The translations under genes were made by a program, and so were the position numbers. Positions 53,112 to 62,888 of a stretch of 64,000 nt of DNA are shown here, one piece after another; within the stretch, counting starts at the first letter, position 1, and the number at the start of each line of letters is the position of its first letter. Under the pieces are notes generated by a model. That model was not told where the DNA came from and ran no database searches. It worked only from the letters and a program-made list of their open reading frames with translations. This DNA is from Sorangium cellulosum So0157-2 (GTDB lineage Bacteria > Myxococcota_A > Polyangia > Polyangiales > Polyangiaceae). The stretch is from positions 11,980,001 through 12,044,000 of the forward strand of contig NC_021658.1 in assembly GCF_000418325.1 (NCBI RefSeq). The letters are read 5' to 3'.

Positions 53112-54740
53112 ATGGAGTTCGATCTCGTCGTTTCGCGGGGGACGATCCTCGACGGCAGCGGCCAGCCTCGCTACCTGGCGGACCTGGGCATCCAGAGCGG
53201 CAAGGTGGCGGCGATCGCCGGGCCAGGCGCGCTCCACGGAGGGCGCACGCTCGACGCCGGCGGGCTCGCCGTCGCCCCCGGCTTCATCGACATCCACTCG
53301 CACGTCGACTGGCTCCTCCCGCTGCCGGATCACGAGCGCGTCCTCGCGCCGATGGTCGCCCAGGGCATCACCACCGTGGTGGCAGGCAATTGCGGGCACT
53401 CCCCTGCCCCGGTCACCGACGCGTCGATCCCGCTGGTGGAGCGCTCCGCGGAGATCCTGAAGGACGGAGCGCTCGCCTATCCGTGGCGATCGATGGGCGA
53501 GCTCCTGAGCGCCCTCGAGGGCGGCGGGCTGCTCGTCAATGCGGCGCTCCTCGTCGGCCACGGCACGCTCCGTCAGGCGGTCATGGGCAACGGCGCCGCT
53601 CGCCCGAGCGCGGAGCAGATGGCGGCGCTCTGCGCGCTCGCGCGCGCGTCGCTCCGCGAGGGCGCGTTCGGGCTCTCGGCCGGGCTCGCCTACACGCCGG
53701 GGATCTTCGCGCGCAGGGACGAGCTCCTCGGCCTGCTCCGGACCGTGGCCGACGAAGGCGGCGTGTTCACGGTCCACGGCCGGGCCTACACGTGGGTCTC
53801 GCCGTTCTACAGGCCGCTGCTCCTCGGCCCGCCGCACAACCTCCGCTCCGTCCGCGAGCTGCTCGGCCTGGCCGAGGAGGGCCGCGCGAAGATCCAGCTC
53901 TCGCACCAGATCTTCATCGGCCGTCGGACGTGGGCCACGGTGCCGTGGGTGCTCCGCGCGATCGAGCGGGCCGTGGACCGAGGGGTCGACGCCGCGTTCG
54001 ACGCGTTCCCCTACACGGTCGGCAACACCACGGTGAACGCCCTCTTCCCCGCGTGGGTGCTCGACGGCTTCCGCGCCCGCATCCGCGACCCGGCGGTCCT
54101 CCGGAGGCTCCGGCGGGAGTTCGCGATGTTCCGGCTGCTCCTCGGGCTGGAGTACGCCGACATCCGGCTGCTCTGGGGCGCGGCGCCCGAGCTCGCCGAG
54201 CTCGAGGGGCTCGACTTCGAGGAGATCGCGGGGCGCCTCGGCAGGAGCGCGTTCGACGCCTACGTGCACGTCGCCCGCGTGAGCGACGGCCGGGCGCGCG
54301 TCCTCCTGGACACGTACTCCGGCGTGGGTGCGCGGGACGAGCCGCTCCGGACCGTGCTCTCGCACCCGCTCTGCGCGTTCGAGACCGACGCCATCCTCAC
54401 CCGGCGCGGCCGGCACAACCCGGCGTCGTTCGGCACGTTCCCGCGCGTGCTCGGCCATTACAGCCGCGACCTCGGCCTGTTCCGGCTCGAGGAGGCCGTG
54501 CGCCGGATGACCTCGCTGCCCGCCGAGCGGATCGGGCTCCGCGGCGTGGGGCGCATCGCGCCGGGGCACTGGGCGGATCTCGTCGTCTTCGATCCGGCCG
54601 CGGTGGCGGACAACACGACGCCGCGGCGCGCGGACGCGCCGCCGTCGGGGATCCGGGCCGTCCTGATCACCGGCGAGGTGGTGGCGCAGGACGGCGCGCT
54701 GACGAGCAAGACGCGGCAGGGGCGCGTGCTGCGCAGGTAG
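53112..54740 (+). CDS. N-acyl-D-amino-acid deacylase (D-aminoacylase, amidohydrolase)
   Basis: 542 residues. FDLVVSRGTILDGSGQPRYL start, then the metal HxH in GFIDIHSHVDWLL, TTVVAGNCGHSPAP, and the C-terminal RIAPGHWADLVVFDPAAV typical of D-aminoacylase-type amidohydrolases. FETDAILTRRGRHNP near residue 420 has the conserved Asp. It would hydrolyse N-acyl-D-amino acids or related D-peptides. No clear signal peptide. Followed 60 bases later by an efflux pump gene. Confidence 0.85.
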   Translation: MEFDLVVSRGTILDGSGQPRYLADLGIQSGKVAAIAGPGALHGGRTLDAGGLAVAPGFIDIHSHVDWLLPLPDHERVLAPMVAQGITTVVAGNCGHSPAPVTDASIPLVERSAEILKDGALAYPWRSMGELLSALEGGGLLVNAALLVGHGTLRQAVMGNGAARPSAEQMAALCALARASLREGAFGLSAGLAYTPGIFARRDELLGLLRTVADEGGVFTVHGRAYTWVSPFYRPLLLGPPHNLRSVRELLGLAEEGRAKIQLSHQIFIGRRTWATVPWVLRAIERAVDRGVDAAFDAFPYTVGNTTVNALFPAWVLDGFRARIRDPAVLRRLRREFAMFRLLLGLEYADIRLLWGAAPELAELEGLDFEEIAGRLGRSAFDAYVHVARVSDGRARVLLDTYSGVGARDEPLRTVLSHPLCAFETDAILTRRGRHNPASFGTFPRVLGHYSRDLGLFRLEEAVRRMTSLPAERIGLRGVGRIAPGHWADLVVFDPAAVADNTTPRRADAPPSGIRAVLITGEVVAQDGALTSKTRQGRVLRR

Positions 54741-54802
54741 GGGGCCGCCGAGCGTCCCTGGCCGAGGGACGACGTGTGTCCTACATAGCTCGTCCGCCAA
54801 CG

Positions 54803-56089
54803 ATGCCGAGCTCGCCCATCCCGCGAAGGAGCCCCGGTTTCCTCGCCCTCATCCTCGGCGCGCTCATGGCGCTGGGCCCGCTCTCCATCGACATGTACCT
54901 GCCGAGCCTGCCGACGCTGCAGCGCGAGCTCGGCACCACCGCCTCCGCGGTGCAGCTCACGCTCGCCGCCTACTTCGCGGGGCTCGGCCTGGGGCAGCTC
55001 GCCTACGGGCCGCTGACCGATCGGTTCGGCCGCAAGCGCCCCCTGTACGTCGGCCTCGCGCTCTACGTGCTCGCGTCGCTCGGGTGCGCGCTCGCGCCGA
55101 ACGTGCAGTCGCTCATCGCGCTCCGCTTCCTCCAGGCCGTCGGCGGCGCTGCGGGGCAGGTCGTGACGCGGGCCGTGGTCCGCGATCTCTATGGCGGGGC
55201 CGCCGCCGCGCGGCTGCTCTCGCTGCTCATGCTCGTCATGGGGGCCGCGCCCATCCTCGCGCCGACCCTCGGCGGCTGGATGCTCCTCGTCGCCGGCTGG
55301 CGCGTGATCTTCGCGCTGCTCGCCGCGCTCGGCCTCGGCTGCCTCGCGCTCATGGCCGCCGCGCTGCCCGAGACGGCGGCCTCTCGGGCCGAGCGGCTCG
55401 ACCTCCGCGCGATCGGCGCGCACCTCGGCGCCCTCGGGCGGGATCACGCCTTCGTCGCGTACACGCTCACGGGCGCCTTCGGCCAGGCCGGCATGTTCGC
55501 GTACATCTCGGGCTCGCCCTTCGTGCTCATCGAGCTGTTTCGCGTCTCGCCCCAGCACTACGGCTGGATCTTCGGCGCGAACGCGTTCGGCCTCATCGCC
55601 GCCTCCCAGCTGAACCACCGGCTGCTCGCGCGGAGGTCGCCCGCCTGGCTGCTCGCGCGGGCGACGGCCGCGACCACGGCGTTCGGCGTGGTCCTCCTCG
55701 CGGTCGCGGTCAGCCGCTGGGGCGGGCTCACCGCCGTGGTCGGCGCGATCTTCGCGTTCGTGGCGAGCCTCGGCTTCATCAACGCCAACGCGACGGCGCT
55801 GGCGATGGACGGGCAAGCCGCGCGCGCGGGGCTCGCCTCCGCGGCGCTCGGCTCGGTTCAGTTCGCGATCGCGGCCTGCGCCTCGTCGCTGGTCGGTCTC
55901 CTGAACGACGGCACCATGCGGCCGATGGCGGCCGTCATGGCCGCCTGCGGCGCGGCCTCGTGGCTCGCGTGCGCGGCGGCCCGGCGGCTCGACGCGAGCG
56001 CCGCGTCGGCCGCGCACCGCCTCACCGCTCCGCCGACCTCTCGGCGAGCCACGCCGGATATCCCTTCGAGTCCGCGGCCGCCAGCCTGA
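54803..56089 (+). CDS. MFS drug-efflux transporter, Bcr/CflA family
   Basis: 428 residues, twelve spans. N-terminal LGALMALGPLSIDMYLPSLP is the Bcr/CflA hallmark; MFS motif A in GPLTDRFGRKRPLYVGL; RFLQAVGGAAGQVVTRAVVRDLYG in TM4-5; SGSPFVLIELFRVSPQHYG in the middle. It is likely a proton-driven drug exporter. Its last 68 bases overlap, in the opposite direction, with the gene at 56022. Confidence 0.92.
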   Translation: MPSSPIPRRSPGFLALILGALMALGPLSIDMYLPSLPTLQRELGTTASAVQLTLAAYFAGLGLGQLAYGPLTDRFGRKRPLYVGLALYVLASLGCALAPNVQSLIALRFLQAVGGAAGQVVTRAVVRDLYGGAAAARLLSLLMLVMGAAPILAPTLGGWMLLVAGWRVIFALLAALGLGCLALMAAALPETAASRAERLDLRAIGAHLGALGRDHAFVAYTLTGAFGQAGMFAYISGSPFVLIELFRVSPQHYGWIFGANAFGLIAASQLNHRLLARRSPAWLLARATAATTAFGVVLLAVAVSRWGGLTAVVGAIFAFVASLGFINANATALAMDGQAARAGLASAALGSVQFAIAACASSLVGLLNDGTMRPMAAVMAACGAASWLACAAARRLDASAASAAHRLTAPPTSRRATPDIPSSPRPPA

Positions 56090-56645
56090 GGTCGGGCTGC
56101 TCCGCGAGCACCGCCCGGCCCACGCCGTAGAGCGCCTCGAGCAGGGTCTCCTCCGGGCCGAACGCCTCGAGCCCGAGCGTCCACGCCGCCGGCGAGCCGT
56201 TGCCCTTGCCGTCCACGAGGTCGACGCGGGTCAGCTCCACCGCGCAGCCGGCGCCGGGGATCCTCCCGCCCGTCGCCTCGGCGACGCGGCCGCTCGCCAG
56301 CCCGAACACCCGCACCCGGCGCTCCTTCCTGAGCGTCGTCCACCCGCGCCCCTCGTCATCGGCGTCCGCCGACCGGTGAGACAGCTTGGTCCACCGCTCC
56401 AGCTCGCCCAGGATCGTGGGCGACAAGTGGATCGGGCCGAAGGCGCAGCGCCGGAACTTCGTCTCCAGGCTCGCCGCCCCGCCGCGCATCTTGATCCCGA
56501 GATCGGCGCGCTGGACGCGGAGGTAGCGGTCGGTCCGCGGCGGCTCGGAGGCCGACGCGCCAGAAAACCACGACGTGAGCCGCTGCACCCGGGCGTCGTC
56601 GACGGGCAAAAACCAGCGGACCTCGAAGCTCTCGTAGAGATGCAT
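56022..56645 (-). CDS. Uncharacterised protein, converging into the MFS gene
   Basis: 207 residues from the ATG at 56645, preceded by CAGGAGGA. N-terminal YESFEVRWFLPVDDARVQRL; RTDRYLRVQRADLGIKMRGG; LETKFRRCAFGPIHL; a basic core TTLRKERRVRVFGLASGR. The alternating basic/strand pattern distantly recalls CYTH-type proteins, but I am not confident. Its 3' end overlaps the MFS gene by 68 bases. Confidence 0.55.
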   Translation of the reverse strand: MHLYESFEVRWFLPVDDARVQRLTSWFSGASASEPPRTDRYLRVQRADLGIKMRGGAASLETKFRRCAFGPIHLSPTILGELERWTKLSHRSADADDEGRGWTTLRKERRVRVFGLASGRVAEATGGRIPGAGCAVELTRVDLVDGKGNGSPAAWTLGLEAFGPEETLLEALYGVGRAVLAEQPDLRLAAADSKGYPAWLAERSAER

Positions 56646-56824
56646 GGCGTCCTCCTGACCCGTGCGCGGGCGGCGCGCGCGCCCCCATCGCTTCCTGCGA
56701 GGAGACGGGAGCGCGTGCGCCGTCGGCGCGGCGGAGGCTGGGTCAGGGCCGGTTCCGGCTGCCATCGCCGAGAGCTGCGCGCTCCAGGCGAGCGACCCTG
56801 CACATACCGCCGTGGGTCGCTGGA

Positions 56825-57211
56825 TCAGGCCCTCGACGAGGCCCGGAACGAGTCGGACACGACCTTCTTCGCGAAGTCGACGATCTGATCCTTCGGGGCG
56901 TTCTGGATCGCGTACTTGACCACGTAGCCGCCGGCGAGGAGCGTGAGCTGGCGCAGGATCTTCGAGCTCGCGAGCACGCCGATCGCGAACGCCGCTCCGC
57001 CGATCGCGATGGGAACGATGTAGGGGACGTCCTTGACCTTGCTCTGCACGTCCTTGGCGAACTTGAGCAGCATGTCGAGGCTCATCCCGCCGTCGCCGCC
57101 CTGCGCCTGCTGCGCGCTCGGCTCCTGCGAGCCGGCCTCCTGCGAGCCGCCCTCGTAGATCCCGTTCTTGTACCCGGTCGAAGTGTACTGGTCGTTACCG
57201 ATGGTGCTCAT
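56825..57211 (-). CDS. Uncharacterised small membrane-associated protein
   Basis: 128 residues. N-terminal Gly/Gln/Ser-rich part (SQEAGSQEPSAQQAQGG), then an amphipathic helix (LDMLLKFAKDVQSKVKDV) and one or two hydrophobic stretches (PYIVPIAIGGAAFAIGVLAS, QLTLLAGGYVVKYAI). No family recognised. No partner in an operon. Confidence 0.6.
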   Translation of the reverse strand: MSTIGNDQYTSTGYKNGIYEGGSQEAGSQEPSAQQAQGGDGGMSLDMLLKFAKDVQSKVKDVPYIVPIAIGGAAFAIGVLASSKILRQLTLLAGGYVVKYAIQNAPKDQIVDFAKKVVSDSFRASSRA

Positions 57212-57948
57212 AGCGCTCTACCTCGTCCTGAATGATCAAGCCTCTGAGATGGCGATAGCTCCCGGCTCTATGCGAAGCACATACCAGTCTGGAGAATCGC
57301 GCAACGGGCGGCGCAGCGACGGCGCTTCGAGCCGCCTGCGCCAGCAGCAAGGGCGGTCGCGTGCGCGGGCGCTCGCGGGCGATGGGGCAACTTGGCCGGG
57401 CGTGGCAAATGATCTCGCCTCAAGGGCTCACGCGCCGTCGGCGCTCCGACGAGGGCACCGGGACGCGGACGGAGCCCGGCGCGACTCCGTCCGCGAGGGC
57501 GATGTGGGCGGGGCCAGGCGAGCGTCCGGCGATCCAGAGAGCACAGCGCGCAACCAGTAATTTATATTACTTTCACGCTCTCAACGAGGTTGCGGCGGTC
57601 AAGGACGTTGGCGGTCGGCCGGCGCCAGGCGACCAGGCGACGAGGAGAGCACGGAGGGCGTCCGCGGCGCGGCACGACCACGGCGTCTTCTCCTCCGCTC
57701 GCGTGGAGCGTCCCGCGGGACGCCGAGCGCGTGGCCGCGCGCGTCGTCGACGAGTGGACGGCCAGCGCCTGTGCTCGATCGGGCCCCGAGCGAGGCGCCC
57801 GGGCGCCACGAGAAGCGGTCGGTCCGGCATCGCATTCGGTCGCTGCCGGCCGCTCGCACGAAGCAGCGCGCGCGCTCGACCAGCATTGCGCCGACATCGC
57901 TGGAAATACCGCGGCGCGCGCGGTGATCAGCGTGTGCACGCCGCGCCC
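57212..57948. other. Noncoding interval, including the missing permease 5' region
   Basis: About 740 bases without a gene I can support. Frames through it are Arg-rich and lack the sequences that should encode the N-terminal ~150 residues of the following permease. A +2-frame remnant (ARAVISV) just before 57950 could be a trace of the TVAVSV-type segment, but this is weak. Confidence 0.5.
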
Positions 57949-59469
57949 GACAGCGCCCGCGCGGTCGGCGCGCTCGTCTCCGCGGTGCCCTCGCTGCTGC
58001 CCCACACGCTGGGCCTCTGCCTCTGCGTCCTCATCCTGCTCACCGCGGCCAACCTGCGCGGGCTCCGCACCGCGGGGCTCGTGTTCATGGCGCCGACGTA
58101 CGCGTTCCTCGGCTGCCTCTTCGCGGTGATCGCGATCGGCGTCGGCAAGACGCTCCTCCAGGGAGGGCACCCGGCGCCCGTGGTCGCCCCGCCCTCGCAC
58201 CCGGCCACGCTCGGCACCGCGAGCCTCGCGCTGCTCTGCCACGCGTTTGCCAGCGGGTGCACCGCGATGACCGGCGTGGAGGCGGTGAGCAACGGCGTCC
58301 CCGCCTTCCGCAAGCCGAGCAGCCTTCAGGCGCGCAGGACGCTCTCGTACATCGTGGCCTCGCTCGGCATCCTGCTCGCCGGGATCGCGATCCTCGCGCA
58401 GGCCTACGGCATCACCGCGACCGAGCCCGGCAAGAGCGGGTATCAGAGCATCCTCTCGCAGGTCGTGGCCGCCGTCGTGGGGCGCGGCCCGTTCTACTAC
58501 GCGACCCTGACCGCCGTGGTAGCGGTGCTCCTGCTCTCCGCGAACACGAGCTTCGCCGACTTCCCGCGCCTCTGCCAGCTGCTCGCGATCGATCGCTTCC
58601 TGCCGGAGCCCTTCATCCACCGCGGCAGGCGCCTCGCCTTCTCCTACGGCATCGGCGTCCTCGCCGGGCTCTCGGCGATCCTGCTCGTCGCCTTCCACGG
58701 GATCACCGACGCCCTCATCCCGCTCTTCGCGGTGGGCGCCTTCCTCGCCTTCACGATGTCGCAGGCGGGGATGGTCGCGCACTGGTACAGGGTCCGCGGC
58801 AAGCGCTTCCGGCTCCACCTCGCCATCAACGCGATCGGCGCCACGGCCACGGCCGCGACGCTCGTCGTCATCATCGCCTCGAAGTTCGCCGAGGGGGCGT
58901 GGATCTCGACCCTGCTCGTGATCGTGGCCTATCTCATCTTCCGCAGCGTGCGGGCGCATTACGAGCAGCTCGACGAGGCGGTCCGCGGCCACAAGCCGCT
59001 CGACCTCACCCCGCCTCCCCCGCCGATCGTGGTGGTGCCGATCCGGCGCTGGGACCTCGTGGCGCAGAACGGGCTCCGCTTCGCGCTCCAGCTCTCGCCC
59101 GAGGTCTACGCGCTCCAGGTGCTCCTCGACGACCCGCGCGTCGAGGACCTCAGCGGCGAGTGGCGCGAGCTCGTGGAGGAGCCCGCGAGGGCGAAGGGGA
59201 TCGCGGCGCCGCGGCTGGTGGTGGTCCGGTCCCGCTACCGGCGGCTCTTCAGGCCGCTGCTCCGCTTCGTCACCACCGTCGCCCGCGCCCACCCGGATCG
59301 GCAGGTGGCGGTCATCGTGCCCGAGGTGGTCGAGTCACACTGGTACCATTACCTGCTCCACAACCACACCGCCTCGATCCTCAAATGGCTCCTGCTCTTC
59401 CGCGGCGGGAAGGGCATCGTGATCGTCAACACGCCCTTCTACCTGTACGACGCGCCGAAGGCGGCGTGA
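57949..59469 (+). pseudogene. APC-family permease lacking its N-terminal third (truncated gene)
   Basis: Recognisable from ALVSAVPSLLPH to the end: LLTAANLRGLRTAGLVFMAPTYAF is the mid-region of TM4-5 in this class. Later NTSFADFPRLCQLLAIDRFLP, MSQAGMVAHWYRVRGKRFR and the cytoplasmic PIRRWDLVAQNGLRFALQLSPEVYALQV are typical of long APC permeases (600-700 residues) with a soluble C-terminus. The usual start, with SDALSSSAYA-like and Gly-rich motifs of TM1-TM3, is absent in all frames upstream. The open frame continues upstream to 57361 but does not encode them. Either a deletion replaced the 5' end or it is a shortened variant. Confidence 0.7.
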
Positions 59470-59490
59470 CGGGCCGAGCGCCCCCGGAGC

Positions 59491-60450
59491 TCACCACCAC
59501 GCGCGCTCTTTGGCGAGCGACACGATCGCGGACGAGAGCTTGTGCGGGTCGTGGCGGATCAGCTTGCCGCCGAACAGCAGATCGGCGGGGACGAGGAGGT
59601 CGGAGGCGAGCCGCCGGTCCGGCGAGGTCACGACCGGCTCGGAGCCGGCGGAGGCGTACTCCGGCAGGCTGGCCGAGGGCCACACGTCGTTGAACAGCAC
59701 GGCGTCGAGCCGGGCCTCGCCGAGGTACATCGCGATGGTCCCCACGAAGTCCTCGACCGTGTAGCCGGGTGTCTCGTTGGGCTTGGTCATGAGATTGCAC
59801 ACGAACAGCGCGCGGGCGCGGCTCGCCGCGATCGCCTCGCGCACCCCCCTCACGAGGAGGTTCGGCACGAGGCTCGTGTAGAGATCGCCCGGCCCGAGGA
59901 TGATGAGATCCGCGTCCGCGATCGCCTCGAGCGCGGCTGGATAGGCCACGGCCTCCGGGTCGAGATAGACCGAGAGCACCGGCGCATCGAGCATGTCGGA
60001 GAGGTTGTCAATCGACGCTTCCCCGCGGATGGTCCGATCGTTCTCGAGGCACATCACGAGATCGACATGGTCCATCGTGACGGGGAGGACGCGGTTCTTG
60101 ACGGAGAAGATCTCGTGCAGGCGCTCGACCGTGAGGGGGAGCGAGCCGGTGATCTCCTGCACCGCGGTGAATATCAGGTTGCGCAGGGTGTGCCCGCCGA
60201 GGCTCCCCGAGCGGAAGCGGTGGCTGAGCAGCTCTTTCAGCGCGTCCGGGTGCTCGGACAGGGCGACGAGGCAACGCGTGAAGTCGCCCGGGGGCAGGAG
60301 GCCGTACTCGTCCCGGAGCCTGCCGGAGCTCCCGCCCGAGTCCATCATGGTCACGATCGCGGTGATCCGGGCGCTCAGGTCGCGCAGGCCCGTGAGGAGC
60401 GTGTAATGGCCCGTTCCTCCTCCCACCGTCACGATCTTCGGCGTCGCCAT
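59491..60450 (-). CDS. YvcK/CofD-like gluconeogenesis factor
   Basis: 319 residues from the ATG at 60450. N-terminal IVTVGGGTGHYTLLTGLRD, then MMDSGGSSGRLRDEYGLLPPGDFTRCL, and later LIILGPGDLYTSLVPNLLV and CNLMTKPNETPGYTVEDF. These are the UDP-sugar-binding motifs of YvcK. It links cell-wall precursor metabolism to growth on gluconeogenic carbon. The 3' end faces the truncated permease, 21 bases away. The DNA methyltransferase lies 45 bases upstream on the same strand. Confidence 0.92.
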   Translation of the reverse strand: MATPKIVTVGGGTGHYTLLTGLRDLSARITAIVTMMDSGGSSGRLRDEYGLLPPGDFTRCLVALSEHPDALKELLSHRFRSGSLGGHTLRNLIFTAVQEITGSLPLTVERLHEIFSVKNRVLPVTMDHVDLVMCLENDRTIRGEASIDNLSDMLDAPVLSVYLDPEAVAYPAALEAIADADLIILGPGDLYTSLVPNLLVRGVREAIAASRARALFVCNLMTKPNETPGYTVEDFVGTIAMYLGEARLDAVLFNDVWPSASLPEYASAGSEPVVTSPDRRLASDLLVPADLLFGGKLIRHDPHKLSSAIVSLAKERAWW

Positions 60451-60495
60451 GGCGGAGCAGGGTACCACGCGGGCGAGCGCGGCCGACACCGGCCG

Positions 60496-61524
60496 TCACG
60501 CCGCCGAGATCGCGGCGCGCGGCTGCGGCATGCACTTCGCGAGGCGGCTCGAGGCGACGGCGTGGTACGTGGGCGCGATCTCGGCGCTGTAGCAGCGCCT
60601 CCCCGCCGCGAACGCCGCCACCGCGACCGAGCACAGCCCGCCGAACGGCTCCCAGACGACATCGCCCGGATCGGACGACGCCCGGATGATGCGATCGAGC
60701 AGCTTGAGGGGCTTCTGGTTGCCGTGGACGGAGCGAGTCTCCTCCTTGAAGCGCTCGGCGCCGCGGACCGCGGGCTCGTGCCAGACGTTGGTCACCCCGA
60801 CCTCGCAATGGAACTTCGCGCGCAGGCTCGCCCATTCATGGCCCGTCAGCGGCCGCTCGCCATCGATCGAGAAGTAGGGCCGCCCCTCGGGGCGGCCGTG
60901 CGCGTTCGCGAAGGCGACGATCCGCTCGAACGCCGAGGCGGGGGGGTAATACCAGAGATGGCAGCGCGTGAAATACTTCCTCGTGGCGGCGTTCTTCACG
61001 CCGCACGCCTCGTTCGTCTGGCGCAGCGGGAGGCCCGAGCGCTCCCATTCGTGCCGCAGCCAGGCCTTGAGGGGCAGCCGCACGCCGCCGCTCTCCAGCA
61101 GGACCTTGCGCACGTACTGCACGCACACCTCGCTCACGACCGGGAACTTGCGCAGCGTCCGGGTGTTCGCGTTGCCGGCGATGTGGGCGATCCCCTTGTC
61201 CCACACATGGCAGCTCCGGTACTCCCAGCCGTGCCGATCGAGCAGCGGGTGCACGGTCGCCCAGCCGACCTCGGTCCCCCAGAACCACAGGGTGGCCGAC
61301 GGCAAGGCGCGCTCCGACCAGACGGCGACGTGGGGCGCGTACCACGCGGCGAGCCCCTCGTGCGTCGGGGGGTCGCCGGGAAAGCCGGAGACGCCATACG
61401 CGCCGTCGGAGACGATCACCGTGGGCCTCGGCCACGAGGCATAGTGATCCAACGAGTCGCCGAGCGTCAGGACGGGGTGGAGGTCGGTCGATGCGCGCTT
61501 CACGGGGGGCACGCGGCCATCCAA
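60496..61524 (-). CDS. Orphan DNA methyltransferase, beta-type order
   Basis: 342 residues. Motif IV-like PTVIVSDGAYGVSGFPGD lies near the N-terminus and SAM-binding motif I-like DVVWEPFGGLCSVAVAA near the C-terminus, which is the permuted order of beta-class N4/N6-amino methyltransferases. The usual DPPY/SPPY appears as SDGAY. QKPLKLLDRII precedes motif I, as usual. Between them lies a target-recognition region (GLPLRQTNEACGVKNAATRKYF). No restriction endonuclease is nearby, so it is probably epigenetic or a remnant of a system. Specificity cannot be read. Confidence 0.75.
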   Translation of the reverse strand: MDGRVPPVKRASTDLHPVLTLGDSLDHYASWPRPTVIVSDGAYGVSGFPGDPPTHEGLAAWYAPHVAVWSERALPSATLWFWGTEVGWATVHPLLDRHGWEYRSCHVWDKGIAHIAGNANTRTLRKFPVVSEVCVQYVRKVLLESGGVRLPLKAWLRHEWERSGLPLRQTNEACGVKNAATRKYFTRCHLWYYPPASAFERIVAFANAHGRPEGRPYFSIDGERPLTGHEWASLRAKFHCEVGVTNVWHEPAVRGAERFKEETRSVHGNQKPLKLLDRIIRASSDPGDVVWEPFGGLCSVAVAAFAAGRRCYSAEIAPTYHAVASSRLAKCMPQPRAAISAA

Positions 61525-62044
61525 TCGAACTGCGCGGATCTGTCAACAAAACGGCAGAAATAGGCGCCGGCGGCCCCGCCGGCGAGCCGGCCGGCGCCGG
61601 GGCGGCGCGCCCCGGACGCGCGGGGCCGTCACCACCCGCCCTCCGGAGAGCGGGGCTCGACGAGGGCCGCCGACCGCGATCACCGCATCACCGCATCACC
61701 GCCGCTCCGCGCGCCCGCGGTGGGCGCCGCCGCGCGTCCCTATGAAGACGTGCACGGATGTCGTCCGGAGAAGGCGCGCTGTGGAAATGGAGGGAACGCT
61801 GTTCGAATGAAGCCATAGGTGGCGCGTGGCGCGTGGCGCGTGGACGAGCGATGCGTCGAATCGCGCGGCGCCGAGCGCCGGCGACCGCTGCGACGGCGAT
61901 TGTAGCGACCGAGCGACCGGCGTATGTTCGGTAGCTTCGTGCCCCACTTCGCTTTGCCGGAGCTCCGCCGCGACGCTCGCCGAGCCGCCGGCATCGGGTG
62001 AGATCACCCCACGCGGAACCATCGATTCCAGACGGGAGGAAACC
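61525..62044. other. Intergenic region with small tandem repeats
   Basis: 520 bases without a supported gene. The 8-mer atcaccgc occurs three times near 61680-61700, and ggcgcgt occurs three times in tandem at 61821-61841. The ribosome binding site GGGAGGA before the ATG at 62045 is clear. No boxes identified with confidence. Confidence 0.5.
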
Positions 62045-62827
62045 ATGAGTGCAATGAAGTGCATGAGCTCACGATCCGTCGTTCGCGCGCTTCCAGCCGT
62101 CGCCCTGGCGGGGTTGAGCCTGCTCGCGCCGGTCCCGGCGGCGGGCCAGTCGATCGAGGCGCCCAGCCATTTCTACTGGGCCGACACCCTCGTCGCGCAC
62201 ATCGCCCCGGAGAACAACGAATACGGCAGCGGCACGAGCTATGTTTCCTGGGCCGGCGTCGAAGGGGCGACCGAGTACCGGAGCCGCAGCCTGTGCGCCT
62301 CGTTCGTCACCCACGTCATCAAGCGGGCCTACGGGCTGTCGACCTACGACATCGCCGCGTGGTTCGGCAGCACGAGCCCCAACGCCATCCTCTACCACGA
62401 CAGGATCGTCGCGGAGGACGGCTTCGACGAGATCCTGACGGTGGACCAGATCCAGGCGGGCGACATCATCGCCATCGAGTATCCGCCGGGGACCACGGCC
62501 TCCGGGCACGTCGCCATCGCGGCGAGCGCCGCGGTGCCGCGCTCGGGCATCTATCCGCTCATCGCGGGCACGACCCAGTACGCGCTCACCGTCCTCGACG
62601 CGAGCACCACGGGCCACGGGATGACGGACACCCGGCGCCAGTGGGACGGATCCTGGCACCCGGGCGTCGGGCGGGGCGACATGCGCCTTTATGCGAGCAA
62701 CAGCACCGGCGCGATCGTGGGATACACCTGGAGCCCGCAAGCGGGCTCGACGTACTACTCGAAGCAGATGCGCGATATCGTGATCGGGAGGCTCACGGAC
62801 TCGAGCGCCGCGCTCCCCGTGCCGTAG
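62045..62827 (+). CDS. Secreted protein with NlpC/P60- or CHAP-like Cys/His signature
   Basis: 260 residues. Signal peptide SVVRALPAVALAGLSLLAPV ending near AAGQ. The body includes SRSLCASFVTHVIKRAYG, with a cysteine at a helix start as in NlpC/P60 or CHAP proteases, and DQIQAGDIIAIEYPPG leading to SGHVAIAASAAV, with the expected His. The catalytic pair makes a peptidoglycan or peptide amidase plausible. C-terminal segment has no known features. ATG has a good GGGAGGA site. Confidence 0.6.
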   Translation: MSAMKCMSSRSVVRALPAVALAGLSLLAPVPAAGQSIEAPSHFYWADTLVAHIAPENNEYGSGTSYVSWAGVEGATEYRSRSLCASFVTHVIKRAYGLSTYDIAAWFGSTSPNAILYHDRIVAEDGFDEILTVDQIQAGDIIAIEYPPGTTASGHVAIAASAAVPRSGIYPLIAGTTQYALTVLDASTTGHGMTDTRRQWDGSWHPGVGRGDMRLYASNSTGAIVGYTWSPQAGSTYYSKQMRDIVIGRLTDSSAALPVP

Positions 62828-62888
62828 TAGCGGCGCGTTCTAGCCTCCCGCGCCTCCCGCGCCTCGCCAGGATCTCCGGTGCGCGGCG

